From Deltaproteobacteria bacterium (GTDB lineage Bacteria > Bdellovibrionota > FAC87 > UBA2466): a stretch of DNA of 32,554 nt. Location of the stretch: NCBI GenBank assembly GCA_016196825.1, contig JACPWY010000066.1, positions 1 to 32,554 of the forward strand, read 5' to 3'. Positions 1 through 8,993 of the stretch are shown in pieces (position 1 is the first letter of the stretch; each line of letters opens with the position of its first letter). Made by a program: the position numbers and the translations under genes. The notes under the pieces were generated by a model. That model was not told the DNA's origin, did not search any database, and saw nothing but the letters and a program-made list of their open reading frames with translations.

Positions 1-822
1 AAAGCTAAAACCATGTCCACCCGAGAGCCCGAATGCGTTGTTTGCATCCGTTCTCAATTGATCGGCAACGATACTTCGGACGAATTTATCGTTTGCGTAG
101 ATGTGCACGAGGATTGGGGTATTGGGAACATTTTGGTCCGCAGCCCAACCTGAAATCACTCCTGTCGAACTAATGCCATCGAAGTTTCCAATGGGAGGAA
201 GATTGGCATAGATTTTAGCAGAGCCATTAAGCACAGGGTTCGGTCCCGTGAATGAGGCATCGATGGCGTAGATTAAAATCGACTGCCCCAATAAATTGGG
301 GGGCAGCTGAAAGCTAAACCGGTGTCCTCCCGAAAGACCAAAGGTTTGATTTTCTGCTCCACTGCTACTCATCCGATCGGCAAGGATGTCTTGAATGAAT
401 TTACCATTTGCATAGATGTGAACGAAGATCGGAGAAGAAGGCGTGTTTTGGTCCGCAGCCCAGCCTGAGATCACTCCTGTCGAACTAATACCATCGAAGT
501 TTCCTATAGGAGGAAGATTTATAAGAGTTTTTGGAGAGCCATTCAGAAGCGGATTAGGCCCGTTCCCGCCATTATCAATGGCGTAGACTTTAATCGACTG
601 CCCGGCATACGACTGAGGGAGTTGAAAACTAAAGCCGTGTCCGCCTGAGAGTCCGAATGCATTGTTTGCATCCGTTCTCAATTGGTCGGCACTTACGCTT
701 TGGATGAATTTGTCATTTGCGTAGATATGAACGGGGATGACCTTTCCTGGAACATCCGGATCTGCGGCCCAGCCTGAGACAACCCCTAGCGTTGAAACAG
801 AATCTAGGTTTCCAATGGGTGC
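1..822 (-). repeat. Three tandem ~309-315 bp repeat units inside the giant secreted protein
   Basis: Three consecutive modules begin near 822, 507 and 195 (minus strand) with PIGN(F/L)D and share GWAAD, HIYAN-KFI and GLSGGH-FSFQLP. Matching DNA blocks lie at 161-170 and 476-485 (315 bp apart) and at 461-470 and 770-779 (309 bp apart). Segments around 141-205 and 456-520 are almost base-for-base alike, as are about 30-60 and 655-685, which points to recent duplication or homogenisation. A fourth, diverged module lies upstream at about 1409-1120. The array is cut by the window edge, so the copy number is unknown. Confidence 0.85.
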
Positions 823-3660
823 TTTATTGGCCACGCAAGCGACACTGACCGAACTGAGCAGCTGGGAGCCGGCATTGCGTTCAGCCCTTAGCTCAAACAC
901 GTAACTATTCGCCATCAATTGTGGAGCTGTTTGTGAGCCACTGCTCTTATGGGCATACTCGTGGGCGGCACTGGTCCCGGTCCATTTTAAATACACGGTT
1001 GCATCGGGAGCTGCCGTGCTACTCCAATTAATCGTCGCTCGACAATACCCTGTCCCATCCGTAACTCCTGAAATGGCTGTGGCATTAATGGACCCCGTCG
1101 GTGGAGGGAAATAGCTCCCCAGGAAGGTGCTCTTAGTCGAATCGTTCGCGTCAATGGCATAGGCGTAAAGGGGACGATTGAGCCCCGAAGCCGGAAGCTG
1201 CAATGAAAATCCAAAATTGCCCGCAACGTGCCTATTCGCATTCACATCCGGGCGGGATTGATTGGCCAAAAGCACTTGCGGCTGTATGGGCGAGCCCGCT
1301 GGCCCGCCAATGAAGAGCTGGACGGATATCGATGCCGGGACCACATCGGGATCATAAGCCCACCCTCGGACAAGGCCGTTATTCACTCCATCGAAATATC
1401 CGATCGGAAGGGTGTTTGCTTTTCCTCGAACGGAAATGGAGGCCAGTAGCGGAAAATTGGAGTCAGAACTTAAGAGGACAAAATGGGTCCTTCCGCTCGT
1501 GATGGAAAACGGCACGGATGCTGTTAGAGAACAGCTAATCAATTTCGCTGGGCCATCCTCCACCTGCCAATAGAGGCAGGCGCCCTGAGGTGGATTCAAA
1601 AGAGTGAGAGTCACAGCACAGGTGCCGGTTGAATTGATGATACAAGATTCCGGGGTTGCCGAGAGAGTGTCGGGTTCTGCAACGGAGGGTGCGGCCCAAG
1701 CAGAAAGTATGGAGCGCAAAATCGGGAGATGAGTAAAGCCAGCCAGGGCTGGCTTAGCCCACTCACGCAACCGGATGCCAGGGCTTGCGCCATAGCTTCC
1801 CGTAGGGGTGTTACATCCATATTGAATCGTATAGGCTGCGGCGTAGCCAAGGCTCCCATGTTGTTCCCAGATTCCCGGGAACCGCGCCAAGATAGAATTC
1901 TTTACACCGGGATCCACGGTATAGAGATGGGCTCCACTATTTCTATTGTAGAGCCGAAACACTTCCGTAGTTCCATTTACCTGAGAGGGATAGATGTATC
2001 CTTCGTCATGTTCATATTTCCAGCCCTTTCCCACGAGAAAACTCTTTTCACCGTCTCCAATCGTATAGTAGTGGCGTCCATTATTGGGATTGTAGAGACG
2101 ATGCAGGGGGACCGCGGCCACAGATCCGGACGCTGATGTTGCGGCCACCGGACTGGATTGCACACAAAATCCATCATTTCTACCCGTCGTTTCATCGCGG
2201 TACCCATGGTTCACGGCATTGGTAAATTCTCCAAAGCCCTTGGTGAAGAAATGATAATCCTGAGTCTTGTTATAGGCGCGGTACAATCTCACCCAGCCGG
2301 CCGGAGTGCCGGAATTGGTCCCGGTGGTTCCCGTGGTCCCGGTTGTACTGTTACCGGTCGGACCTGTATTATTGCTGCCGTTTGCACCGCCGCTTCCGGT
2401 TATTCCCGTTTTCGAACCATCCCCGATCGTTCCCTCAGTGTCTTGGGGGATGTTGGTAGAATCGTCATAAACCATTCCATAGTTCCCCCCGAAAGTGGGA
2501 ATAGAACAGCCCGATGAGCCCACACCGCAAATCTCTGCCGAGGCATAGGACAGTCCGCCTCTCGCCGCAATACTGGGGACAAGATAAGAGGAACACCAAC
2601 CAGAACACTGCAAATTATATAGGGTTGTATCCCCCATGAGATTTGCGTCGAACGGAACCACGGGCGAAGATCCCAGGTTTCCATTCCCTCGCCAAAGTTC
2701 TCGGCCGTAATAATACCCTATTGTTTCACTCACGGTACACTCCCCGTCTTCCGGACGAAGGCCGGTGACCCGAATACTTCCCGTGCTATTCTGAGGGTCC
2801 GGGACAATAGACTGGCCAAAGTAGATCGGCCCCCCATTTTTCGCGCGGCTTGTGAGTTCCCAACCTCCTATCGTAACGGCAAGAGAAGCCTGTGGCGTGG
2901 ACCTCGCTGTGAACGTCGCTCCAACAGACCGATCTTGCGTCATGGCAAGAGAGCATTGCTCACCCGAACAAGCTCCGTTAAATCCTTGAAACCGGCCGCA
3001 ACCCCTCGGCGTAGCTCCCAGGACCACCGTATCTTCTCTAGAAAACGAGTGAGTCGATCCGCTGGCTGGTGTGGCTTGATTCGGTGGCGAGTCGATTCTG
3101 ACTGAGCCTGGTCCGGTGATGGAGGTGAATCTTAGGGTAGCGGAAAGAGGCGGAGGTGTACTGCAAGTCACTTGGGCACGCTTTCCCACGACTGACGCGG
3201 CTTCGAAGCCACTGCATGGACAACCTGACAGGCATGCTATAGCCCAGCGACCACAGACGGTCGGCGCCGAGAAATCCGAAAATAGCGTATAGTTATCATT
3301 CGAGCTTGAATCTCTCAGAAGCGTGTCAAGTAGGCGCCAACCAGCCGGAGTGTTATTAGAATTGAGGAAATTGGAGCAAAGAACATTTAGTGTGGAACTA
3401 TTGGGCTCCGTTTCCGAAAGGAAAAAAAATGCGGTGGGAGCGTTTGTTTGTGAATTAAGATATGCGCATTGGTATGTGCTGCTACATCCTCCGAGCGAAA
3501 CTCTCCCGTTCTGATGGGGCGAACCGAGTGTCTGTGCTTGGAACGGTAGATTCAGGCTAGAGGTGCAGGAGGACTCGGCAATGCTAGTCGTGGCGGCACT
3601 CAAAGAAAGTCGTACGGCGACTGATACGGCCAAGAGTAGTCTATTCTTTCGAACTGCCAT
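1..3660 (-). CDS. Giant secreted multi-repeat protein with DUF5648-like and GWA-DPD modules (C-terminus outside window)
   Basis: An uninterrupted frame runs from ATG at 3660 leftwards off the window, giving at least 1220 residues. An in-frame TAG lies just upstream (3664-3666), so this ATG is close to the earliest start. The N-terminus (MAVRKNRLLLAVSVAVRLSLSA) is a signal peptide. Reading on: a Cys-rich region; a stretch at about 3140-2916 like the bacterial InlB-B-type repeat (GACSG-C followed by RSVGATF); a Gly/Thr/Asn linker at about 2400-2290; three DUF5648-like units at about 2292-1810 (RLYRAYN, HRLYNPNNGRHYYT, FRLYNRNSGAHLYT, each followed by a Trp/Gly-Tyr segment); then four ~105-residue modules with GWA(A/Y)D and HGFSFQLP cores. 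The gene starts 15 bp after the 500-residue gene at 3676-5178, so the two are probably cotranscribed. The likely role is a surface or secreted binding/adhesive protein; the domain names are family knowledge and the role is inference. Confidence 0.85.
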   Translation of the reverse strand, partial: MAVRKNRLLLAVSVAVRLSLSAATTSIAESSCTSSLNLPFQAQTLGSPHQNGRVSLGGCSSTYQCAYLNSQTNAPTAFFFLSETEPNSSTLNVLCSNFLNSNNTPAGWRLLDTLLRDSSSNDNYTLFSDFSAPTVCGRWAIACLSGCPCSGFEAASVVGKRAQVTCSTPPPLSATLRFTSITGPGSVRIDSPPNQATPASGSTHSFSREDTVVLGATPRGCGRFQGFNGACSGEQCSLAMTQDRSVGATFTARSTPQASLAVTIGGWELTSRAKNGGPIYFGQSIVPDPQNSTGSIRVTGLRPEDGECTVSETIGYYYGRELWRGNGNLGSSPVVPFDANLMGDTTLYNLQCSGWCSSYLVPSIAARGGLSYASAEICGVGSSGCSIPTFGGNYGMVYDDSTNIPQDTEGTIGDGSKTGITGSGGANGSNNTGPTGNSTTGTTGTTGTNSGTPAGWVRLYRAYNKTQDYHFFTKGFGEFTNAVNHGYRDETTGRNDGFCVQSSPVAATSASGSVAAVPLHRLYNPNNGRHYYTIGDGEKSFLVGKGWKYEHDEGYIYPSQVNGTTEVFRLYNRNSGAHLYTVDPGVKNSILARFPGIWEQHGSLGYAAAYTIQYGCNTPTGSYGASPGIRLREWAKPALAGFTHLPILRSILSAWAAPSVAEPDTLSATPESCIINSTGTCAVTLTLLNPPQGACLYWQVEDGPAKLISCSLTASVPFSITSGRTHFVLLSSDSNFPLLASISVRGKANTLPIGYFDGVNNGLVRGWAYDPDVVPASISVQLFIGGPAGSPIQPQVLLANQSRPDVNANRHVAGNFGFSLQLPASGLNRPLYAYAIDANDSTKSTFLGSYFPPPTGSINATAISGVTDGTGYCRATINWSSTAAPDATVYLKWTGTSAAHEYAHKSSGSQTAPQLMANSYVFELRAERNAGSQLLSSVSVACVANKAPIGNLDSVSTLGVVSGWAADPDVPGKVIPVHIYANDKFIQSVSADQLRTDANNAFGLSGGHGFSFQLPQSYAGQSIKVYAIDNGGNGPNPLLNGSPKTLINLPPIGNFDGISSTGVISGWAADQNTPSSPIFVHIYANGKFIQDILADRMSSSGAENQTFGLSGGHRFSFQLPPNLLGQSILIYAIDASFTGPNPVLNGSAKIYANLPPIGNFDGISSTGVISGWAADQNVPNTPILVHIYANDKFVRSIVADQLRTDANNAFGLSGGHGFSF

Positions 3661-3675
3661 CAGCTAATCCCACAG

Positions 3676-5178
3676 TTAGTTCCTATCGACCTTAAAAATC
3701 TTGTACTGAGCATCGCAATCCGGATACCAATCAGCGCCGCCAGAAAAATCCGCCGGATAGACAGGCCCACTTCTTCTTTGAAAAGCCCAAATGTGCCCTG
3801 TTGCCTCGTGGGGATGGGACGTAATCAGCGCTTTTTGGCCGACCGGCAAGGCGGACAGCTTTTCGTATACCGCCGATTTGCTAGTGAATGTCTCGGTTGA
3901 AACCTGACTTAGCCGAAAATGCTGTTGAGACAAAAGGGCATTGGCCTGGGCGAGCTGTTCCTCAAAACCCCAATCGGGATTGCTCAGACCAAAAGATCTT
4001 GCCGGTTGCCCCGGATAGAGTATCTCGCTCAAACGCTCGTCAAAACATTCGGATTCCGGTGTCGCCGGGCAAATGTGCGCGTGATCTACCCTGTCATTCG
4101 AAAGACAGATCTTTGGACCGGTATTGTTTTCGACAACATTGCAGACATTCTCCGTCAAGGAGACCGCCCGCTGCTTTCGTGCTCGAATTCCAATCGCTTC
4201 TGCTAACGTATTGCAACCGGACGCTGTCCTAGATTTCGCATAGGTAGCTGCCGTTCTAATCTCCTGAACACGGATGCCTCGCATTTCGAGAACAATTTCC
4301 AAACTGGCGAGAGCAGCCTGACCCCAGCCACTCCAGGTCCGGTCTCCGGTGCAGAAGATGGGACTGGCGATTCGAGGAGCGTTAGCAGCACAGGTAAGTG
4401 TGAGACAAGTGACTTTCCGCATCGTGCTGACCGCTCCGATTCCACAGAGAAATGACAAATCGCCGGCGAGGCCTAGGGTTCCTTGCAGCACCTTACCCTG
4501 GTTGAAGAGTAGATCTGCACTCCCCAAAAACGGGACTAGAGAAATGGCAAGATCTAAACTTTGACCGTCAGGGGGAAACCATCTGCCCTCGAACCCAGAC
4601 ACCAGAGTTTCCGTTGTGATTGAAGTAGGGCCACGAGCATAAATGTAAAAATAGCCAGTTGGCAGGGGCGAGGCTCCGCCTCCAAGCGGATTGTTATCCA
4701 GCTCGGGAAACATGACGACGCGATGGTTTGGTGTTTCTAGAATGTATGCCGTTACGTCGGGCCAGCGGTGGTGCCCAGCAACAGGCCAAAACTCCATCGG
4801 TACCAAAAAGTGGTCAGCGCTAACTACACGATTGGTTAAATAGGGGCGCCCCGAACCGGATAGCTGATTCACCCTTAGATTATCAAGATCGGCCTTTGTG
4901 ATTCGTCTCTGCTGACCGGCTAAAAACTTGGCGAACCTTTTCTCCGTTGCGGTAGCCTGTTCCACCGATGTTATCTCTTCAATTGCACACCCTGAAACCC
5001 GTTGTGACATGTTTCCACAGCCGACCGGATCGTCAAAACAGATTTCTGCGAAAGCTGGGAGGGCGAAGGGCGAAAGAATTAACAAACTAAGGCAAGACCT
5101 GCCAAAGGCGATCACTGCCGATTTCGCGCATAAGTTGTGCAGCTTCGTAATTCGAACCCCGTCGCAATTCAGAAGCAT
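3676..5178 (-). CDS. Secreted protein of unknown function, possible papain-like C-terminal domain
   Basis: 500 residues, ATG start preceded by a strong GGGAGGGGAGA ribosome site. A hydrophobic segment at about 29-42 ending ALPAFAEI is a signal peptide after a rather long n-region. Cys-rich throughout. Residues 205-250 form a hydrophobic Gly-rich stretch (AISLVPFLGSADLLF, then GLAGDLSFLCGIGAV) of the type that precedes toxin domains in polymorphic toxins. The last ~180 residues hold Cys candidates (C322 in GCNTLAEAIG, C378) and a GH462IWAFQRRSGPVYPAD477 segment resembling the His/Asp part of papain-fold toxins. That reading is inference and no family is recognised with certainty. It ends 15 bp before the giant repeat protein, suggesting one transcript and perhaps one exported system. 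It could equally be an enzyme-like surface protein with no toxic role. Confidence 0.8.
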   Translation of the reverse strand: MLLNCDGVRITKLHNLCAKSAVIAFGRSCLSLLILSPFALPAFAEICFDDPVGCGNMSQRVSGCAIEEITSVEQATATEKRFAKFLAGQQRRITKADLDNLRVNQLSGSGRPYLTNRVVSADHFLVPMEFWPVAGHHRWPDVTAYILETPNHRVVMFPELDNNPLGGGASPLPTGYFYIYARGPTSITTETLVSGFEGRWFPPDGQSLDLAISLVPFLGSADLLFNQGKVLQGTLGLAGDLSFLCGIGAVSTMRKVTCLTLTCAANAPRIASPIFCTGDRTWSGWGQAALASLEIVLEMRGIRVQEIRTAATYAKSRTASGCNTLAEAIGIRARKQRAVSLTENVCNVVENNTGPKICLSNDRVDHAHICPATPESECFDERLSEILYPGQPARSFGLSNPDWGFEEQLAQANALLSQQHFRLSQVSTETFTSKSAVYEKLSALPVGQKALITSHPHEATGHIWAFQRRSGPVYPADFSGGADWYPDCDAQYKIFKVDRN

Positions 5179-5266
5179 TCTCCCCTCCCAACGTGGAATC
5201 TAACGAAAAGCACTATTCAGTTTAGCAAGGTGGAATGGATCTTCCTTGAGTTTTCAGTTTAAACTT

Positions 5267-8200
5267 CTAGTGAGCGGGATCGCTTGCAATCCCTCGATTC
5301 TGCTCACCGCCCGGGGCGGCGTCGGCCAGGCCACGCACCATCACGGGGGCTGTAACCGAATCTTTTCCGTTGTTGTACTTCACTTCCAGGTTCTGCTCGC
5401 TCGTGCCGGCCGCGGTCGGGGCAAAGGAAATGTCGATCACGCACTCCGCACCGGCCTTCAGGGTGTCGGTGCAGTTACCGGTCTTACCAGGGTACGATCC
5501 ATCAAAACCGATCACCTCGTCTTTAATGCCAGAGATCTCGATGCCGGTGGCTTCGACGTCACCCTCATTCTTCAGGGTTAGTAGCTTGTTCTTTTTCTCG
5601 GTGGCCTTCACATTTCCAAAATCGAGGACCGATTTGCCCAGCGAGATGCGGGCGAGCTTAGAAGCCGTTCCTTTGAGAGCTACCACAAGCTCCTTTTGGT
5701 CAATTCCGGTCGGATACTTGATGCTGACCTTCGCGTCCAGCGCCTTTCCAGCGCTCGGCGCAAAGACCGCATTTATCGTGCAACGATCGTGCCCCTTCAA
5801 GGTCTGACAGTTGGAACTATCGAGCTTCACCGTAGATTCGCTCATCGAGACCTTCACCAATGTGTCAAAACCGCCATCATTCTTGATGTCGAAGCTGATC
5901 GATTTAGTCTCACCGACAAACACCTGCCCAAAATCGGTCTCACCATCGGTCACGATGACAGCGGGAGCGCGCAACGACCCAGCGATGGGGAGCGCGAGAT
6001 CCGACTTTGGAGTCACAATGTCTTTATAGGCCATCACCAAATTTCCATCGAAGGACTCTTCGTGCTCCCCCTTCATCTCGATCGCGATCTTGCAGGTAGC
6101 ATCCTTGGCCAGCTTCATTTCACAGTTGCCGCCCTCACCAGGAAATTTCCCGCCAACGAAGGAGAAACCGCTCAATGCGGTCGAGTCACTGAGGAATTCA
6201 ACCTCGGCACCACCAGCATTTTTCAATGAGACGGTTTCGATATTCTTACCCCCAATGGCCCTCAGCCCAAAATCCAGCACCGATTTGTCGAAGGCCACCT
6301 TACCGGGGACGACGCTATTGCCGCCCATCGCCACTTCCAGCCGCTGAGCCTTGATTCCATCCTTGTAGGAGGTGATGAGACTCGCCGAGCTCTGTTTTCC
6401 AGCTAAATCCTTGTAGGCAATCACGACCGTGCAGTTGGCCTTTGATTCGAGGGAGTCCTTACAATCACCGCCATCACCGGGAAATTGGCCGCCCTTCCAG
6501 GAGTATCCCGAAGAGGCGCCGCCAAAATTGATCGCAATATTTTGGGCGTTGGCGGCCCCTTCGTTTTTCAGAGTCAGCGTCTTCTCGACCTCCTCTCCGG
6601 ACACCACGTTGCCGAAGTCGATCTTATCCGGACTGAAGGTCAGCTTCGCTGGTAGTTTCGATTTTCCCACGAGGGGAAAGTCGGTTGATTTTTCACCCGA
6701 CTGCTCATCGGCGTAGCCCAACTTAATCTTGGCGGTGTAATCACCAGGATCAGCCGGTGCAAACTTGATTTTCACCACGCAGGTCTTGCCCGCATCGAGC
6801 GTCTCAACACAGGTGTTGTTTCCACTCACAAACGGAGATTTTTCCTGGTCGGCGACAACCTTCAGCTGAAGGTCGCGGACAACCATGTCACCACTATTCT
6901 TGATCTTCACCTCTTTTTCGACCTCACCTGTTGCGAGCACCTCGCCAAAATCCACCTTGTCTCCCTCGGCCAGATCCAATCGAGCCGATTTCAGACCGTT
7001 GGCCTTGAGTTGGTAACTCACTTCGGAATCCTTCAGACCATCGAAAAACTTGAACTTGATGGTCCGATCAGCCGTGCCGCCACCCACGTTCTTGAATTCG
7101 ATCGGGTAGACGCATGCCTTTCCGTCATCGAGCTCATCGGTGCACACCTTATGCGGAAGATCCCCCTCCGCCTGAGCCTTCAGTGAGTAGTTGTCGCCCA
7201 AGCCCTCAATCGTCAGGTGCTCAACTCTGTGCTCTCCCTCGTTGTTGATCTTAAGGAGCATCGTCTTCGACTCGTTGGGAAGGACCTTGCCGAACACGAG
7301 CCCCGCCTTCTCTTCAAATGCGACGCGTGCAGTGGAGAGCGCGCGGGCCCGAAACGGATACCTCGTCACCTGCTGTCGTAACCCGTCAGTAAACTTGATG
7401 CCAACGGAAGCTTCAAAATCGCCACCCTTGTCGCTCAGAAACGAAACAGCAAACTCACAACTCTCACCCGGCTTGAGCACCTTCTTATCCTTGCACAACT
7501 CACCCTCCTCCGCCTGGATGAGCTGCATAACCTTGAATCGATTTCCAAAGTCGTTGGGAACCAACGAGATATCCGAGGCTTCAGACTGTCCCTCATTGAT
7601 CATGTGGAATCGTCGATCCGTGCCCTTGGTGACTAAAACGGGCTGCATCGCACCAGGGGCCGGCTCTTTCACCGCGATTCGCGCCGGCGTGAGGCCGCTT
7701 CCGGTGAATGTCGTCGCCACGCTCTGATTGTCCCGACCATCAAAATATTTGACGGTGAATTCTTGCAAAGCATCCCCTTGAAAGAGCGGACCAAAAGTAG
7801 CGCTAACCCGGCAACTCTCTCGCGGACCGAGAGTTCGCTTGCAGTTGCCACCGTCTCCGGGGAATCCTCTCTTACGATAGGAGAACGGAGCTTTCGTTGA
7901 GCTCCCCTCTTCAATGCGGTCTGCGACAACGTCCCCGAGATTGCTCAAAATCCAATCGAACTCGAGTTTCATTCCGAGAATTTTCGTGCCCAGTGAGCCC
8001 GCCTCAGGAATGGTTAGGGCAAGTTTCGCAGGCTTCAACCCCACACCGGCCAGACCGTGCTCAAATGAGATCGCATCCAACCCAGCCTTGTAGCCCACCT
8101 TCAGAATATCCTGGTGCATGCCATCACTCTTGGCCTCGAAGCTTACGCTCATGACACAACTCTTGCCCGGGTCCAACGTCGCCGTGCAATCGGACTTAGA

Positions 8201-8890
8201 GATGGAAAAGTGACCGGGGTTCGCTAAACTCACCTCGACTGCTTCGGCTTTCGCATCGCCATCGTTGGTGAGCGTAAATTTGCGGTCCGTCTTTTTGCCG
8301 GTCACCGCTTCGCCGAAGGTGAAATCACCTTTGAGCTTGAGAGTGGCGGCCGAAATCATCAAAGCCTTAACAGGCACATACCACAGGTCTTGGGAGTAGT
8401 TGCTCGATGTGGAAACAGATAGCGCGACCGAGTATCCGCCTTTGTTCTTCGGTTCAAACCGAACCACGATTTCACACTTCCCGCCCGCGGCTATTTCCCC
8501 CTCGCACCCATTTTTTTCAATAAGAAAGGGGGGGCCGATTTTCACGTCACGCACCGTGACCGGTTTCTTTCCGGTGTTCTTGATCGTCACGGGTTGAGAC
8601 TTGGCCACGGGAGTGGCACCCAAATCGATGATGAGGCCCTTCTCCAGAGTGAGTGGCAACATCGTCGTCGATTCTTCAGGCTGATATTTCGCGGCTAGCA
8701 TTTTTTCAGCGGACTGTTTGTCCGAAGAAGCCGGCGCGCTGGCCATCGTTGGGGCGGTGGAGGAGCTGACAGGTTGGGTGGCAGAGGCGGCCGGAGTCGC
8801 GGGAATCGCATCGGGCGTACTTTCCGCCAACGCCACGATGGCGATCAACGCCCACACGGAAAAGAAAGTTTTTTGAAAAGCCAAAAACAC
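5267..8890 (-). CDS. Exported protein of ten ASH/choice-of-anchor-D-type beta-sandwich repeats
   Basis: About 1207 residues. I favour the GTG at 8888-8890 because GAGG lies 9 bp upstream and a compact signal peptide follows (FLAFQKTFFSVWALIAIVALAES). A TTG at 8918-8920 would add ten residues but has no ribosome site. After an Ala/Ser/Thr/Pro-rich spacer come ten tandem units of ~105-115 residues. Each has a (L)DFG-V strand, an LKNEG/NDG turn, a Cys near mid-unit followed by TL-(A/P)GK-C, and an F-P/GGY strand. This is the pattern of ASPM-SPD2-Hydin/choice-of-anchor-D immunoglobulin-like domains. Nearly every unit keeps two Cys residues ~10 apart, suggesting one disulfide per domain in the periplasm or on the surface. 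There is no lipobox, catalytic motif or membrane anchor. The role is probably structural or adhesive. Confidence 0.85.
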   Translation of the reverse strand: MFLAFQKTFFSVWALIAIVALAESTPDAIPATPAASATQPVSSSTAPTMASAPASSDKQSAEKMLAAKYQPEESTTMLPLTLEKGLIIDLGATPVAKSQPVTIKNTGKKPVTVRDVKIGPPFLIEKNGCEGEIAAGGKCEIVVRFEPKNKGGYSVALSVSTSSNYSQDLWYVPVKALMISAATLKLKGDFTFGEAVTGKKTDRKFTLTNDGDAKAEAVEVSLANPGHFSISKSDCTATLDPGKSCVMSVSFEAKSDGMHQDILKVGYKAGLDAISFEHGLAGVGLKPAKLALTIPEAGSLGTKILGMKLEFDWILSNLGDVVADRIEEGSSTKAPFSYRKRGFPGDGGNCKRTLGPRESCRVSATFGPLFQGDALQEFTVKYFDGRDNQSVATTFTGSGLTPARIAVKEPAPGAMQPVLVTKGTDRRFHMINEGQSEASDISLVPNDFGNRFKVMQLIQAEEGELCKDKKVLKPGESCEFAVSFLSDKGGDFEASVGIKFTDGLRQQVTRYPFRARALSTARVAFEEKAGLVFGKVLPNESKTMLLKINNEGEHRVEHLTIEGLGDNYSLKAQAEGDLPHKVCTDELDDGKACVYPIEFKNVGGGTADRTIKFKFFDGLKDSEVSYQLKANGLKSARLDLAEGDKVDFGEVLATGEVEKEVKIKNSGDMVVRDLQLKVVADQEKSPFVSGNNTCVETLDAGKTCVVKIKFAPADPGDYTAKIKLGYADEQSGEKSTDFPLVGKSKLPAKLTFSPDKIDFGNVVSGEEVEKTLTLKNEGAANAQNIAINFGGASSGYSWKGGQFPGDGGDCKDSLESKANCTVVIAYKDLAGKQSSASLITSYKDGIKAQRLEVAMGGNSVVPGKVAFDKSVLDFGLRAIGGKNIETVSLKNAGGAEVEFLSDSTALSGFSFVGGKFPGEGGNCEMKLAKDATCKIAIEMKGEHEESFDGNLVMAYKDIVTPKSDLALPIAGSLRAPAVIVTDGETDFGQVFVGETKSISFDIKNDGGFDTLVKVSMSESTVKLDSSNCQTLKGHDRCTINAVFAPSAGKALDAKVSIKYPTGIDQKELVVALKGTASKLARISLGKSVLDFGNVKATEKKNKLLTLKNEGDVEATGIEISGIKDEVIGFDGSYPGKTGNCTDTLKAGAECVIDISFAPTAAGTSEQNLEVKYNNGKDSVTAPVMVRGLADAAPGGEQNRGIASDPAH

Positions 8891-8993
8891 GCTTACTGCC
8901 TCACGTGTACTCTTCGGCAATCGTGATGCAACGCTTTAGTGAAAAAGGTCTTTGGATCTATCTACCTGATTTAACTGTCTTAGAGCGCTCTTT

